Part shown: one piece after another, positions 13,201 to 22,099 of the stretch
Numbering within the stretch: position 1 is the first letter of the stretch
Layout: every line of letters starts with the position of its first letter
From: Saprospiraceae bacterium
GTDB taxonomy: Bacteria; Bacteroidota; Bacteroidia; Chitinophagales; Saprospiraceae
Direction of reading: 5' to 3'
Length of the DNA: 64,000 nucleotides
Assembly (NCBI GenBank): GCA_016715405.1
Contig: JADKAE010000007.1
Span: 124,001-188,000 of the forward strand
Made by a program: the position numbers and the translations under genes
The notes under the pieces: model-generated
The model's database searches: none
Seen by the model: only the letters and a program-made list of their open reading frames with translations
What the model was told of the DNA's origin: nothing

Positions 13201-14561
13201 AGGACAGGCCACGTGGTTTTGTCGCGTACAGGTGAAATTAGGCTGGTTGACCCCGCTACGGGTAAGCAGTTTGTCACTCACCACATTCCTTATGGCTCTA
13301 TTTTGCGCGTGAAGGAAGGCGAAGTGATCAACAAGGGCAACATCATTTGCGAGTGGGACCCTTTCAACGCTGTAATCGTTTCTGAATTTACGGGCATAGC
13401 CCAATTCGAAGATATTGAAGATGGCGTTACGTTCCGTGTAGAACGCGACGAACAGACGGGCTACCAGGAAAAGGTTATCGTAGAACCCAAGAACAGGCGG
13501 AAGATTCCTACTATTCGCATTATCAGTCCCGAAGGCGAAGAATTGCGCAATTACAACCTGCCTGTGGGCGCCTATATATCTATCGAAGACGGCGAACACG
13601 TAGAGGCCGGTCAGCGAATCGTGAAAATCCCGCGTAAGCTGGGCAAAATCCAGGACATCACCGGCGGTCTGCCCCGTGTTACCGAATTGTTTGAAGCGCG
13701 CAACCCGTCGAACCCGGCAATCGTATCGGAGATCGACGGCGTGGTTTCCTTCGGCAAGATCAAACGCGGCAACCGCGAGGTAGCCGTTACAGCTAAAGAC
13801 GGCCAGACACGCAAGTATCTCATTGGCTTGTCGAAGCACATCCTGGTACAGGAAGGCGACTTTGTACGGGCAGGTACGCCACTTTCTGACGGCGCTATTG
13901 CTCCCCGCGATATTCTCGCGATCAAAGGCCCCTTTGCCGTGCAATCATACCTGGTGAACGGTGTACAAGAGGTGTATCGCTCGCAGGGTATTACGATCAA
14001 CAACAAACACATCGAAAGCATCGTGCGTCAGATGATGCGCCGTGTACAGATAGAAGATCCGGGAGATACGACCTTCCTCGAAGGCGAAGCGGCTGATAAG
14101 TTCGAATTTATGGAGATGAACGACTTTATTTTCGACAAGAAAGTAGTCACTGACTCCGGCGAATCGAATAAACTCAAACCCGGTCAGTTGGTGACATTGC
14201 GCCAGTTGCGCGATGAAAACTCCTACCTCAGCGCAATGACAAGGCCATGAGACAGTACCGCGATGCTATCGCGGCCACTTCCAGCCCCTTGTTGCTGGGT
14301 ATTACGAAGGCGTCACTGGGTACGGAAAGCTGGATTTCAGCGGCTTCGTTCCAGGAAACGACCAAAGTACTCAGCCATGCGGCTATCGGCGCTAAGCGCG
14401 ACGGCTTGATGGGCCTCAAAGAAAACGTGATCGTGGGCAAACGCATACCGGCAGGTACGGGCTTGCGTAAGTACCAGGATTTGTTTGTAGCGCCCAAAAA
14501 CGGCGACGAAGCCTACGAAGCGCATCGCGAGCAATTTGAGGAGGTAGAAGAAGATTATTGA
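10260..14561 (+). CDS. rpoC: RNA polymerase beta' subunit (six one-base deletions)
   Basis: Six consecutive frames tile one beta' subunit of about 1435 residues. Visible landmarks are the N-terminal zinc ribbon (CYCGKYKRIRYKGIVCDRCG), the catalytic NADFDGDQM near 11675, the trigger-loop region and the C-terminal GTGLRKYQDLFVA. Each break is repaired by one base: near 10655 (TTGGAG read TTGAG), 10980, 11497 (six As read five), 12094 (AAAAA read AAAA), 12124 (CTGGAA read CTGAA) and 14231 (AAG read AG). All are losses, mostly in homopolymers. It follows rpoB by 37 bp. Real inactivation would be lethal, so sequencing error is the simplest reading. Confidence 0.97.
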
Positions 14562-14587
14562 TCTTTTAAGGTAATTAATATGAATGG

Positions 14588-14633
14588 ACGAGAGTCATCC
14601 CGGATTGTTTATTTGGGATGACTCTCGTTTTTA
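14588..14633 (+). terminator. Rho-independent terminator of the rpoBC operon
   Basis: A 14-bp perfect stem, ACGAGAGTCATCCC (14588-14601) with GGGATGACTCTCGT (14615-14628), is followed directly by TTTTTATT. It is the strongest canonical terminator in the window. Confidence 0.93.
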
Positions 14634-14643
14634 TTGGTAAGCC

Positions 14644-15201
14644 ATGTGGAAATCCCTAAAAACAGTTATCGCTTTTACCCGGCACCTTGCGGAGACGGGT
14701 GCTTTTAGCGAGACCTCCCGGTTTGTGGAACGGGAGATTAGCAAACATATAGACCCGGCCGTTCCGCAGCATATCCTGGAATACGGCGCTGGGCATGGCA
14801 ATATCACCCGCCGCATTTTGTCAAAGATGCACCCCGAATCCCGTTTGGTTTCTTTTGAGATCAATCCAGACTTTTGTGAGCTATTGCGAAAAATAAACGA
14901 CCCCAGACTCAGGGTAGTAGAAGCGCCGGTTAATGAAGTATTCAATAGTGTAGCACCGGAAGAAGGCAGCGTAGATGCGATTATATCTTCGGTGCCGTTT
15001 ACTTTCCTCTCACCTGCCCAGCGGATAGATCTGCTCGAGAAAAGCGCTTTCCTCCTCAAACCGGGCGGCTGGATGAGTCAGGTGTTGTACCTGCTTACGC
15101 ATTTCCCCCTTTTCAAGCAATTCTTCCCCGACGCTTCATATAAGTGGACGTTGAATGTGCCGCCGGCGTATGTGTATCATTGTGTGAAGAGTGAACTGTG
15201 A
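14644..15201 (+). CDS. SAM-dependent methyltransferase (phospholipid/rRNA dimethylase-like)
   Basis: 185 residues with a class I Rossmann methyltransferase core: ILEYGAGHGNITRRIL is motif I, FEINPDFCELLRKI carries the acidic residue that binds the ribose of SAM, and SVDAIISSVPFTFLS is motif IV. The layout resembles phospholipid N-methyltransferases and KsgA-like enzymes; the substrate cannot be decided. The last residues (CVKSEL) and the stop TGA are encoded by the left arm of an inverted tandem-repeat element. Confidence 0.8.
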   Translation: MWKSLKTVIAFTRHLAETGAFSETSRFVEREISKHIDPAVPQHILEYGAGHGNITRRILSKMHPESRLVSFEINPDFCELLRKINDPRLRVVEAPVNEVFNSVAPEEGSVDAIISSVPFTFLSPAQRIDLLEKSAFLLKPGGWMSQVLYLLTHFPLFKQFFPDASYKWTLNVPPAYVYHCVKSEL

Positions 15202-15258
15202 AGAGTGAACTGTGAACCGATCCCTGATCAGTTCACAGTTCACAGTTCACAGTTCACA
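15183..15258 (+). repeat. Inverted heptad element, unit TGTGAAC
   Basis: The left arm (15183-15217) is 7-bp repeats of TGTGAAC/AGTGAAC type. The right arm (15230-15258) is the complement, AGTTCAC repeats. The 12-base core is CGATCCCTGATC. It lies between two converging genes and contains the stop of the left one. A second copy is at 46479-46532. Confidence 0.85.
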
Positions 15259-15264
15259 AACCTG

Positions 15265-16284
15265 CTATTTCAAGGTAAACGTAGATTTACCTGCGAGGTA
15301 GCCCTTGTTGTAAATTTCAATCTCGTAGCTACCTTTCTGGAATTCCAGGTTGCTGGGCGACCAGTTGACGCAATAGCGGTTGGCGTCGCGGTTATAATTG
15401 ATTTCTTTGACCTGAGTATAGCGTACTTGTTCACCGTTGGCGCTGTTGGTGAGTACGCCCGAGCCCATTTCCTCAACAGCCAGCGTTTCGCCAAGCGGGT
15501 TGACAATGCGGATGTAGAACGATTCGGGGCCTTCTGCTACCACTTGGTTGTCGGTCGTATTATTAAAGCAGATATTGAGTTGGTCAATGTTGCTGGCATT
15601 TTTGCGGGAAACAGATTTTCCACTTTTGCGCATTTTTTGACCTAAAACCTGAATATCGCCAACTTTAACCACGGAAGCGATGCTTACCTTTTTAGAGAGT
15701 TCTTCTCTTTCGCTAACCAGCACCGCTTTGTCGGAGTTGAGCTGGGCTGACGTCATCTTTTCCGTTTCGAGGGTGGTGGCGAGATTGGTATTTTCGTCTT
15801 TAAGACGAGTATTATCATCCGTCAGCAATTGATTTTGCTCGCGTAGTTGGTTGACTTCAGCCAGGTATTGTTGTACCTGAGCTTTGAGGTTGCCAATTTC
15901 TTTGCGAGCTTTATCCAGGCTGCCTTTATTGACGAGCAACTGGTCAATTTTGTCTTTCTGTGTTTTGAGTTCTTCCTTTTGCTTTTCGATAAGCGTATTC
16001 AGTTCTTCGTTGCTGCCGCGCATCGATTCGAGTTCAGTAACGGCTTCGTAATATTGTTTTTCAAGATCTTGCTTGAGCTTTTCAGTTTCATCCAATTGCG
16101 AGGTGAGTTCGGTATTCACTTTTCCGCGCTTGTTGTAGCTGATGAGCAGGAAGGCGTTCACGGCCAGTAGGGCAACCACGATTACAGCAGCAATAGCTAT
16201 AAGCTTTTGCTTGGAGTTGTCTCCTTTGTTGGGAGAGTTAGAAGGCATTGGATTTGAGCTGGTGCTACCACTGTTAGGTATCAT
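15265..16284 (-). CDS. Membrane-anchored coiled-coil protein, function unknown
   Basis: 339 residues. A Ser/Pro/Asn-rich cytoplasmic start is followed by one membrane helix near residues 28-49 (LIAIAAVIVVALLAVNAFLLI). A long heptad-rich coiled coil comes next (about residues 55-200, repeated EELKTQKDKI and REQNQLLTDDNTRLK), and a C-terminal beta-rich domain (FYIRIVNPLGETLAVEE ... GSYEIEIYNKGYLAGKSTFTLK) faces the periplasm. Such proteins are common in Bacteroidota. I cannot name a function; a structural or envelope role is plausible. Confidence 0.75.
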   Translation of the reverse strand: MIPNSGSTSSNPMPSNSPNKGDNSKQKLIAIAAVIVVALLAVNAFLLISYNKRGKVNTELTSQLDETEKLKQDLEKQYYEAVTELESMRGSNEELNTLIEKQKEELKTQKDKIDQLLVNKGSLDKARKEIGNLKAQVQQYLAEVNQLREQNQLLTDDNTRLKDENTNLATTLETEKMTSAQLNSDKAVLVSEREELSKKVSIASVVKVGDIQVLGQKMRKSGKSVSRKNASNIDQLNICFNNTTDNQVVAEGPESFYIRIVNPLGETLAVEEMGSGVLTNSANGEQVRYTQVKEINYNRDANRYCVNWSPSNLEFQKGSYEIEIYNKGYLAGKSTFTLK

Positions 16285-16429
16285 ATCTTATTTAAATTGG
16301 TTAACAAAGCATGAATTACTTGCGACTATTGAACGGCAGGCAGTTTTAAAAAATTGTATGCCTCACATTTAATTTTCCAGGTGTTTTTTTTCTAAATTGG
16401 CGACAATCAGCCATTTCAAACCCATTTTC

Positions 16430-17179
16430 ATGATCGATCAAGTGGATATTGCCCACGTTTTATTCCTGGATATCGAAACGGTATCCGGCCGACCGGTATA
16501 TGATGAATTAGCCGAAGAATTGCAGGAATTGTGGTCCATCAAAAGCCGGCAGTTGCTCAAGCGACAGGAAGAATTAGAGGAAGACGAAATAGCGGCTTAC
16601 TATGAAGAGCGCGCGGCTATTTACGCCGAATTCGGCAAAATTGCGTGCATATCGGTAGGTGTTGTGTACCGCAATGCAGACGATAAACGACTGCGCGTGC
16701 GGCTAAAGTCGTTTATCGGCGATGACGAAAGCCAGATTTTGCAGGATTTCTCCCAGTTGCTCCAACAGCACTATGGCGATCCCGCCAAATTTTTTATTTG
16801 CGGCCACAATATTCGCGAATTCGACATACCCTATATCTGTCGGCGCATGGTGGTCAACCAATTACCTCTGCCGGCTATGCTCAACCTGGCGGGAAAAAAG
16901 CCCTGGGAAACCAAACATCTGCTCGACACCATGGAATTGTGGAAGTTTGGCGATTCAAAAAATTACACCTCGCTAAAGCTGCTGGCCGCCGTGCTCCAAT
17001 TCCCCTCTCCCAAAGACGATATCGACGGCAGCGACGTGGGGCGCGTGTTTTGGGAAGAACGCGATTTTGACCGGCTTTCGCTGTATTGCGAAAAAGACGT
17101 CTTGGCTACAGTGCAGTTGCTTTTGCGTTTCAAACGCATGCCGCTTTTGGAGGAGGAGCAGGTGCTGCATGTGAGATGA
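16430..17179 (+). CDS. Predicted 3'-5' exonuclease, PolB-exo-like
   Basis: About 249 residues from the ATG at 16430; an upstream TTG at 16397 would add eleven unlikely residues. The three exonuclease motifs of the DEDD superfamily are seen: FLDIETV (Exo I), GHNIREFDIPYI (Exo II) and YCEKDV (Exo III, DEDDy-like Tyr). This matches the stand-alone 'PolB-like exonuclease' family, probably a DNA-trimming enzyme. Three residues before the stop, a heptad repeat array begins. Confidence 0.85.
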   Translation: MIDQVDIAHVLFLDIETVSGRPVYDELAEELQELWSIKSRQLLKRQEELEEDEIAAYYEERAAIYAEFGKIACISVGVVYRNADDKRLRVRLKSFIGDDESQILQDFSQLLQQHYGDPAKFFICGHNIREFDIPYICRRMVVNQLPLPAMLNLAGKKPWETKHLLDTMELWKFGDSKNYTSLKLLAAVLQFPSPKDDIDGSDVGRVFWEERDFDRLSLYCEKDVLATVQLLLRFKRMPLLEEEQVLHVR

Positions 17180-17273
17180 TTGATGTTGGATTTTGGATGT
17201 TTAATGTTGGATTATTTTTCATATTACCAAACATCCAGCATCAAACATTCAACATCAAACATCGAGCATCAAA
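17175..17273 (+). repeat. Inverted tandem-repeat element, GATGTTGGAT / CATCCAGCATCAAA type
   Basis: The left arm (17175-17210) has variants of GATGTTG and GATGTTTAAT. The right arm (17229-17273) is AAACATCCAGCATC with variants. The core is AT-rich (attatttttcatattacc). It belongs to the same family as 21904-22099, and starts at the exonuclease stop. Confidence 0.75.
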
Positions 17274-17324
17274 ATATTATTCGTAAATTTATCATTAATT
17301 TACTCATCACAATCCCGTTGAACT

Positions 17325-19688
17325 ATGAAAGGGAGTACCATTCTCATCACCATTCTGGCGGTATTTCTTTGCTTTCCTGCATCTGCCCAATTCAAGGCAG
17401 ATCTGAGGAAAGCAAATAAGCAATACGAACTACATGCTTACAATCTGGCTATTCCGGATTATCTGGACGCGGTGAAGCGGCGATCGGATAATGCAGAGGC
17501 GCTTGGAAAACTGGCGGATTGTTACCGTCATATCAACAATATGGAGGAAGCTGCAAAGTATTACGCATTGGCTATCAAGCAAAAAGACGTAGACAAAGCG
17601 CATATTCTGCAGTACGGCCTGGTGCTCAAATCACTGGGGCGGTACGATGAAGCCAAACAGCAATTTCAAAAATTTGCGCAAGTGGAAAACGCAATGATCG
17701 GCAATCATTTTGCGCAGAGTTGTGATTTTGCTAAATCGCAGTTAAACGTGACGTCCTCTTATACGCTCACCAACGAATTGATAAATACTTCTGCTTCCGA
17801 CTTCGGGGCTGCCTTTTTCGGGCAGCAGCAGGTAGTATATGCCTCTGCCCGTACGGATATTATTCGCTCCAGTTCCAACTGGACGGGCAAGGCCAATAAC
17901 CAGCTATTCCTCGCCAATATCGGCAGAAACGGCTACCTCGAATCACCTGTATTTTTGCGCGGCAGCGTAAACAACGAATTTAACGTAGGCCCAGTTTCTT
18001 TTTCGCCCGACGGCAAGGTGGTAGCCTATACCAAAAATAATTTTGTGGACGGCACCCGCCATATCGCTACCAGCGGCATGGAACTCAGTATTTACATTGC
18101 CACTGTAAACGGTGCCGGCGACTGGGTGAACGAGCAGCCTTTCCCGTATAACGGCTCGGATTTTTCTACCGGCTTTCCTTGTTTCTCGCCCGACGGCAAT
18201 GCCTTGTATTTTGCTTCTACCCGCCAGGAAGGTTTTGGCGGCTATGACATATACATTTCCAAGCGGGTAGGAAATTCCTGGAGCACACCCGAAAACCTGG
18301 GGCCTGTGGTCAATTCGCCGGCCAATGAAGTCACGCCGTTTTACGATGGCAATATGATGTTTTTTGCTTCCGACTGGCACCAGGGGCTCGGCGGTTATGA
18401 CGTATTCCGCGCAGAACCTACCGGCGAACGCAGGACGAAAATATACCATCTCGGCAGTTCCGTGAATTCGCCGTATGACGACTACGGTTTTCTGTACGAC
18501 GGCTTCCGCAATATCGGCTACGTGGTGTCTAACCGCCCCGGCGGCCGCGGCAACGAAGATATCTACCGCGTACAACGCTCGGCAGATTATATAGTGATAC
18601 GCGTAAAAAACGCCAGCGACGGCTCGCCGGTACCCGGCGCTACCATCGACTTTAGCAGTTGCGGAGAAGGTATTTACCAAACCGACAACAGAGGCGTATA
18701 CGGCTTCCAGGCGGTTCAGGGCCTCAACTGCAACCTGGCTGTTAAAAAAGACGGCTATCTCAGCGCGTCACTGCAGGTATCTACGCAGGGCGGCGGAGAA
18801 AGCCGCGAATACGAGGTTACCCTCAGCCGGGCTAACGAAGCCTACGCCGGCAAAGTGCTCGACTATACGTCGCGCCGACCCCTGGATGGCGTATTGGTGA
18901 CGGCGCTCAACCAAAACAGCGGCAGCCAGACCGAAACGACTACTAACGCCAACGGCGATTATTATCTGGCGCTCAGCCCTTATGCTTCTTATGTATTGCG
19001 CTTGTCGCGCCCCGGCTATCGCGATCTCAACTTCACTGCACGCACTGAAGACGGCCTCGACCGTACGATACTCGGCGTCATCGCCATGCTACCCTCGGTA
19101 GGCGGCCCTGCTGACATTGACGACACAGTAAGACCCCCGAATGAACCCGGTGGAACTTCAGAAGTAGGCAGGGGATATTCGGTACAGGTAGCTGCCATAT
19201 CGACCTCCAATATGTCTGCGTTTGACAATTTGACGCAGTTGGGTACGGTATATTCAAAAAGTGAAGGAGGCCGCTATAAAGTTAGGGTAGGCGTTTTCCC
19301 CACCCGCGCAGAAGCGGAATCGGCGCTCAAATCTGTCAAAAGCAAAGGATATAAAGGCGCTTTTATCGTAGAAGAAACGGGCGGCGCCGTATCGGGTGAC
19401 TCACAGCCCAAAGGCACTGGCAAGCCCAATGTCTCCGCTTCGACAGGCCGCTACAAAGTGCAATTAGCCGCCTATCGCGATGTGCGCAATTTTGACGAAA
19501 GCAAAGCCGGCAGCATTGGTACGGTTGAAGAACGCAAAAAAGGCCAGTTGACGGTAAAATATATAGGCAGCTATTCCACGCTCAGCGAAGCTAAGCAAGT
19601 GCTGAGCAAAGCCAAAGCCGCCGGTTTTCCCGATGCCTATGTAGTGGAGGAGACGGCGAGCGGGGAGTTGGTGAAAGTGAAAAATTGA
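17325..19688 (+). CDS. PorE-like envelope protein: TPR, PD40 propeller, CarboxypepD-like domain, two SPOR domains
   Basis: 787 residues. A signal peptide (ILITILAVFLCFPASAQ) is followed by TPR helices (about 25-130), WD40-like PD40 repeats (VSFSPDGKVVAYTKN, PCFSPDGNALYFASTR, VTPFYDGNMMFFASDW, YGFLYDGFRNIGYVVSN; about 140-415), carboxypeptidase-regulatory-like beta domains (about 420-590), and two SPOR-type repeats at the C terminus (YSVQVAAIS..., YKVQLAAYR...). T9SS PorE has the same order but ends in an OmpA peptidoglycan-binding domain. SPOR domains bind denuded peptidoglycan, so this looks like a variant wall anchor. The T9SS role is inferred. Confidence 0.82.
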   Translation: MKGSTILITILAVFLCFPASAQFKADLRKANKQYELHAYNLAIPDYLDAVKRRSDNAEALGKLADCYRHINNMEEAAKYYALAIKQKDVDKAHILQYGLVLKSLGRYDEAKQQFQKFAQVENAMIGNHFAQSCDFAKSQLNVTSSYTLTNELINTSASDFGAAFFGQQQVVYASARTDIIRSSSNWTGKANNQLFLANIGRNGYLESPVFLRGSVNNEFNVGPVSFSPDGKVVAYTKNNFVDGTRHIATSGMELSIYIATVNGAGDWVNEQPFPYNGSDFSTGFPCFSPDGNALYFASTRQEGFGGYDIYISKRVGNSWSTPENLGPVVNSPANEVTPFYDGNMMFFASDWHQGLGGYDVFRAEPTGERRTKIYHLGSSVNSPYDDYGFLYDGFRNIGYVVSNRPGGRGNEDIYRVQRSADYIVIRVKNASDGSPVPGATIDFSSCGEGIYQTDNRGVYGFQAVQGLNCNLAVKKDGYLSASLQVSTQGGGESREYEVTLSRANEAYAGKVLDYTSRRPLDGVLVTALNQNSGSQTETTTNANGDYYLALSPYASYVLRLSRPGYRDLNFTARTEDGLDRTILGVIAMLPSVGGPADIDDTVRPPNEPGGTSEVGRGYSVQVAAISTSNMSAFDNLTQLGTVYSKSEGGRYKVRVGVFPTRAEAESALKSVKSKGYKGAFIVEETGGAVSGDSQPKGTGKPNVSASTGRYKVQLAAYRDVRNFDESKAGSIGTVEERKKGQLTVKYIGSYSTLSEAKQVLSKAKAAGFPDAYVVEETASGELVKVKN

Positions 19689-19910
19689 TGTGCTAATTTG
19701 CTGATGTGCTGATGTGCTAATTTGCTGATGTGCTGATGTGCTAATTTGCTGATGTGCTGATGTGCTAATTTGCTGATGTGCTGATGTGCTAATTTGCTGA
19801 TGTGCTGATGTGCTAATTTGCTGATGTGCTAATTTTTTTATTATTAATAAATTAATTATCAGCACATTAACTAATCAGCACATCAGCACATTAACTAATC
19901 AGCACATTAA
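19686..19910 (+). repeat. Inverted tandem-repeat element, 8-bp unit TGCTGATG
   Basis: The left arm (19686-19830) alternates TGCTGATG and TGCTAATT octamers about eighteen times. The core (tttttttattattaataa then attaattatc) is AT-rich. The right arm (19858-19910) carries the complement, ATCAGCACATTAACTA repeats. It contains the stop codons of both converging neighbours. Sister copy at 32131-32253. Confidence 0.9.
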
Positions 19911-21019
19911 AGAAACTTATCCACCTTCTCCCATTCCAGGCCGAAGGCTTCGGCTACGCCTTCGTAGACGACCGTGCCTTTCAATACATTCAGTCCCAAT
20001 TTGAGCGAAGCATTTTGGCGGCAGGCCTCTTGCCAGCCCTTGTCGGCCAATTGAATGGCGTAGGGGAGGGTAGCGTTAGTGAGTGCGTTAGTAGACGTAT
20101 AGGGAACGGCGCCCGGCATATTCGCCACGCAGTAGTGCACCACATCATCAATGATAAAAGTGGGATTGGCGTGCGTGGTGGGTTTGCAGGTTTCGATACA
20201 GCCGCCCTGGTCGACGGCCACGTCGACGAGTACCGTGCCGGGGCGCATCAGCTTGAGCATATCGCGGGTAATGAGATTGGGCGCTTTGGCGCCGGGGATG
20301 AGCACTGCGCCTACGATGAGGTCGGCGTCTTTGATATGCTGGCGGATATTGTATTCATTGGAATACACGGTAATCACATTGGGCGGCATAATATCCGACA
20401 GGTAGCGGAGGCGAGGCAGGCTCACATCCATAATGATCACTTCGGCGCCGAGTCCGGCAGCCATCTTGGCAGCCTGGGTACCCACGATACCGCCGCCGAG
20501 GATAAGCACCTTGCCCGGCGCTACGCCCGGCACGCCGCCCAGCAATACTCCGCGGCCTTTGATCGGTTTTTCGAGGTACTTAGCGCCTTCCTGGATGGCC
20601 ATACGGCCGGCCACTTCCGACATAGGCACCAACAGGGGCAGGCTGCGGTCGGGAAGCTCTACCGTTTCGTAAGCCAGGCAAATCGCTCCACTGTCGATCA
20701 TTGCGCGCGTGAGCGGTTCGTAAGAGGCAAAGTGAAAATACGTAAATACGAGTTGATCTTTTTTCACCAACTTGTACTCGCGTTCGATAGGTTCTTTAAC
20801 TTTAATGATCATTTCGGCGATAGAATACACCTCCTCGATAGTGGGGAGGATACGAGCGCCGGCAGATACATATTCTTCGTCCGAAAAGCCACTGCCTACG
20901 CCTGCGGTAGATTGTACGTATACCGTATGGCGGCGTTTGGTCAGTTCGAGCGCACCCGCCGGGGTGAGCGCTACGCGGTTTTCGTAGTCTTTGATTTCCT
21001 TTGGTACACCAATAATCAT
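19907..21019 (-). CDS. ald: Alanine dehydrogenase
   Basis: 370 residues, full length. The N-terminal substrate domain opens with MIIGVPKEIKDYENRVALTPAGA. The catalytic His is in YFHFAS, and the NAD-binding Rossmann motif is VLILGGGIVGTQAAKMAAGLGA. The C-terminal part has MPGAVPYTSTNALTNATLPYA. The enzyme interconverts L-alanine and pyruvate with NAD. Its stop codon TAA lies inside the flanking repeat arm. A -7-like TATTTTTG is found at 21065-21058, upstream of the start. Confidence 0.96.
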   Translation of the reverse strand: MIIGVPKEIKDYENRVALTPAGALELTKRRHTVYVQSTAGVGSGFSDEEYVSAGARILPTIEEVYSIAEMIIKVKEPIEREYKLVKKDQLVFTYFHFASYEPLTRAMIDSGAICLAYETVELPDRSLPLLVPMSEVAGRMAIQEGAKYLEKPIKGRGVLLGGVPGVAPGKVLILGGGIVGTQAAKMAAGLGAEVIIMDVSLPRLRYLSDIMPPNVITVYSNEYNIRQHIKDADLIVGAVLIPGAKAPNLITRDMLKLMRPGTVLVDVAVDQGGCIETCKPTTHANPTFIIDDVVHYCVANMPGAVPYTSTNALTNATLPYAIQLADKGWQEACRQNASLKLGLNVLKGTVVYEGVAEAFGLEWEKVDKFL

Positions 21020-21081
21020 ATGAAAAGTTTTACTCGATTAGGAATAGTTAAGCCTGGCAAAAATAAGAAAATCATCATATC

Positions 21082-21894
21082 ATGAGACCTATTCTTTTGG
21101 GATTGATCGTGTTGTTTGCCGTTTTATCCTCCTGCAGGCAGGGCGATGGGCAACAAGAAACCACTCAGGGCGCCGACACCTTTGTGCCGCTGTCGCCCGA
21201 TTCGCTGAGCCGCCTGTATACTTCGTATTTGGCGAAAGCCAAACAAATGGCCATGCCCACCCAACAAATCATAGAGGAGGGGAAATTGTACCCGGTAGAC
21301 CAAGCGCCGCTGGACACAGGTTTTTACGTATTCCGGGAACTGCTGCGCCAGACGGTGGCCCACAAAGACGTCATTGGGCTAATGAAAGTAGTTGACCCCC
21401 AGATAAAATGCGGGTTTGGCGGCGATGACGGCGCGGCGGCGTTTGTGCGTCAATGGCAGATTGATACGCCTGCCAAAACGCCTAACTCGGCGCTTTGGGC
21501 AGTTTTAGAAGACATTTTGGCCGGTGGAGGCACCTTTGATGCAAGCAAAAATGTGTTTACAGCGCCTTATGTATTTGCTACTTTTCCCGATCAGTACGAC
21601 GGCACAAGTTTTGGCGCTTTAACAGGCAGTGGGGTGCGCCTGCGCGCGGAGCCGAACCTGACAAGCGAAATTGTGAAAACGATTTCCTACGACATCGTCG
21701 AAATTCTCGAAACCTCAGAAGCGCCAGATACGCTGGCGGGCAGGGCCTACCCCTGGTACAAGGTTAAGATGGCCGACGAGAAGACAGGGTATGTGTTTGG
21801 GCAGTTCCTGGGTTTGCCGATAGGCTATCGGGTTGCTTTTGAACGCCGGGGGCCGCAGCAGTGGAAGATGGTGATGTTAGTGGCGGGGGATTGA
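21082..21894 (+). CDS. SH3-domain lipoprotein
   Basis: 270 residues. A lipoprotein signal with lipobox LSSC (Cys at about residue 18) is followed by an uncharacterised helical region and a C-terminal SH3b domain (SGVRLRAEPNLTSEIVKTISYDIVEIL ... YPWYKVKMADEKTGYVFGQFL). It is probably membrane-tethered in the periplasm and may bind cell-wall material. It is divergent from ald and converges on the DUF2064 gene. Confidence 0.75.
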   Translation: MRPILLGLIVLFAVLSSCRQGDGQQETTQGADTFVPLSPDSLSRLYTSYLAKAKQMAMPTQQIIEEGKLYPVDQAPLDTGFYVFRELLRQTVAHKDVIGLMKVVDPQIKCGFGGDDGAAAFVRQWQIDTPAKTPNSALWAVLEDILAGGGTFDASKNVFTAPYVFATFPDQYDGTSFGALTGSGVRLRAEPNLTSEIVKTISYDIVEILETSEAPDTLAGRAYPWYKVKMADEKTGYVFGQFLGLPIGYRVAFERRGPQQWKMVMLVAGD

Positions 21895-21903
21895 GAGAGG
21901 GGC

Positions 21904-22099
21904 GATTTTTGATGTTTGATTTTTGATGTTTGTTTAAAATTGATTATCAGCTAATTAAATATTAAACATCCAGCATCAAACATCCAGCATCAAACATCCA
22001 GCATCAAACATCCAGCATCAAACATCCAGCATCAAACATCCAGCATCAAACATCCAGCATCAAACATCCAGCATCAAACATCCAGCATCAAACATCCAG
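21904..22099 (+). repeat. Inverted tandem-repeat element, 14-bp (2x7) unit CATCCAGCATCAAA
   Basis: A short left arm (21904-21932, GATTTTTGATGTTT), an AT-rich core (21933-21963), and a right arm (21964-22099) of about ten almost identical 14-bp units. The arms are very unequal, so only part can fold back. The right arm is translated as the last dozen codons of the DUF2064 gene. Confidence 0.88.

Noticed and set aside
10260..14561. Naturally split rpoC
   Set aside because: Six breaks at non-domain borders, each mended by one base, do not fit a natural split.
19686..19910. CRISPR-like array
   Set aside because: The units are contiguous octamers without unique spacers, and no cas gene is in the window.
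20015..21085. 356-residue frame antisense to ald
   Set aside because: Same cause; the minus-strand reading is an unambiguous alanine dehydrogenase.
21904..22099. Minisatellite coding for a surface repeat protein
   Set aside because: Only the last dozen codons of one gene enter it, and the same repeat occurs in a non-coding gap at 17175.
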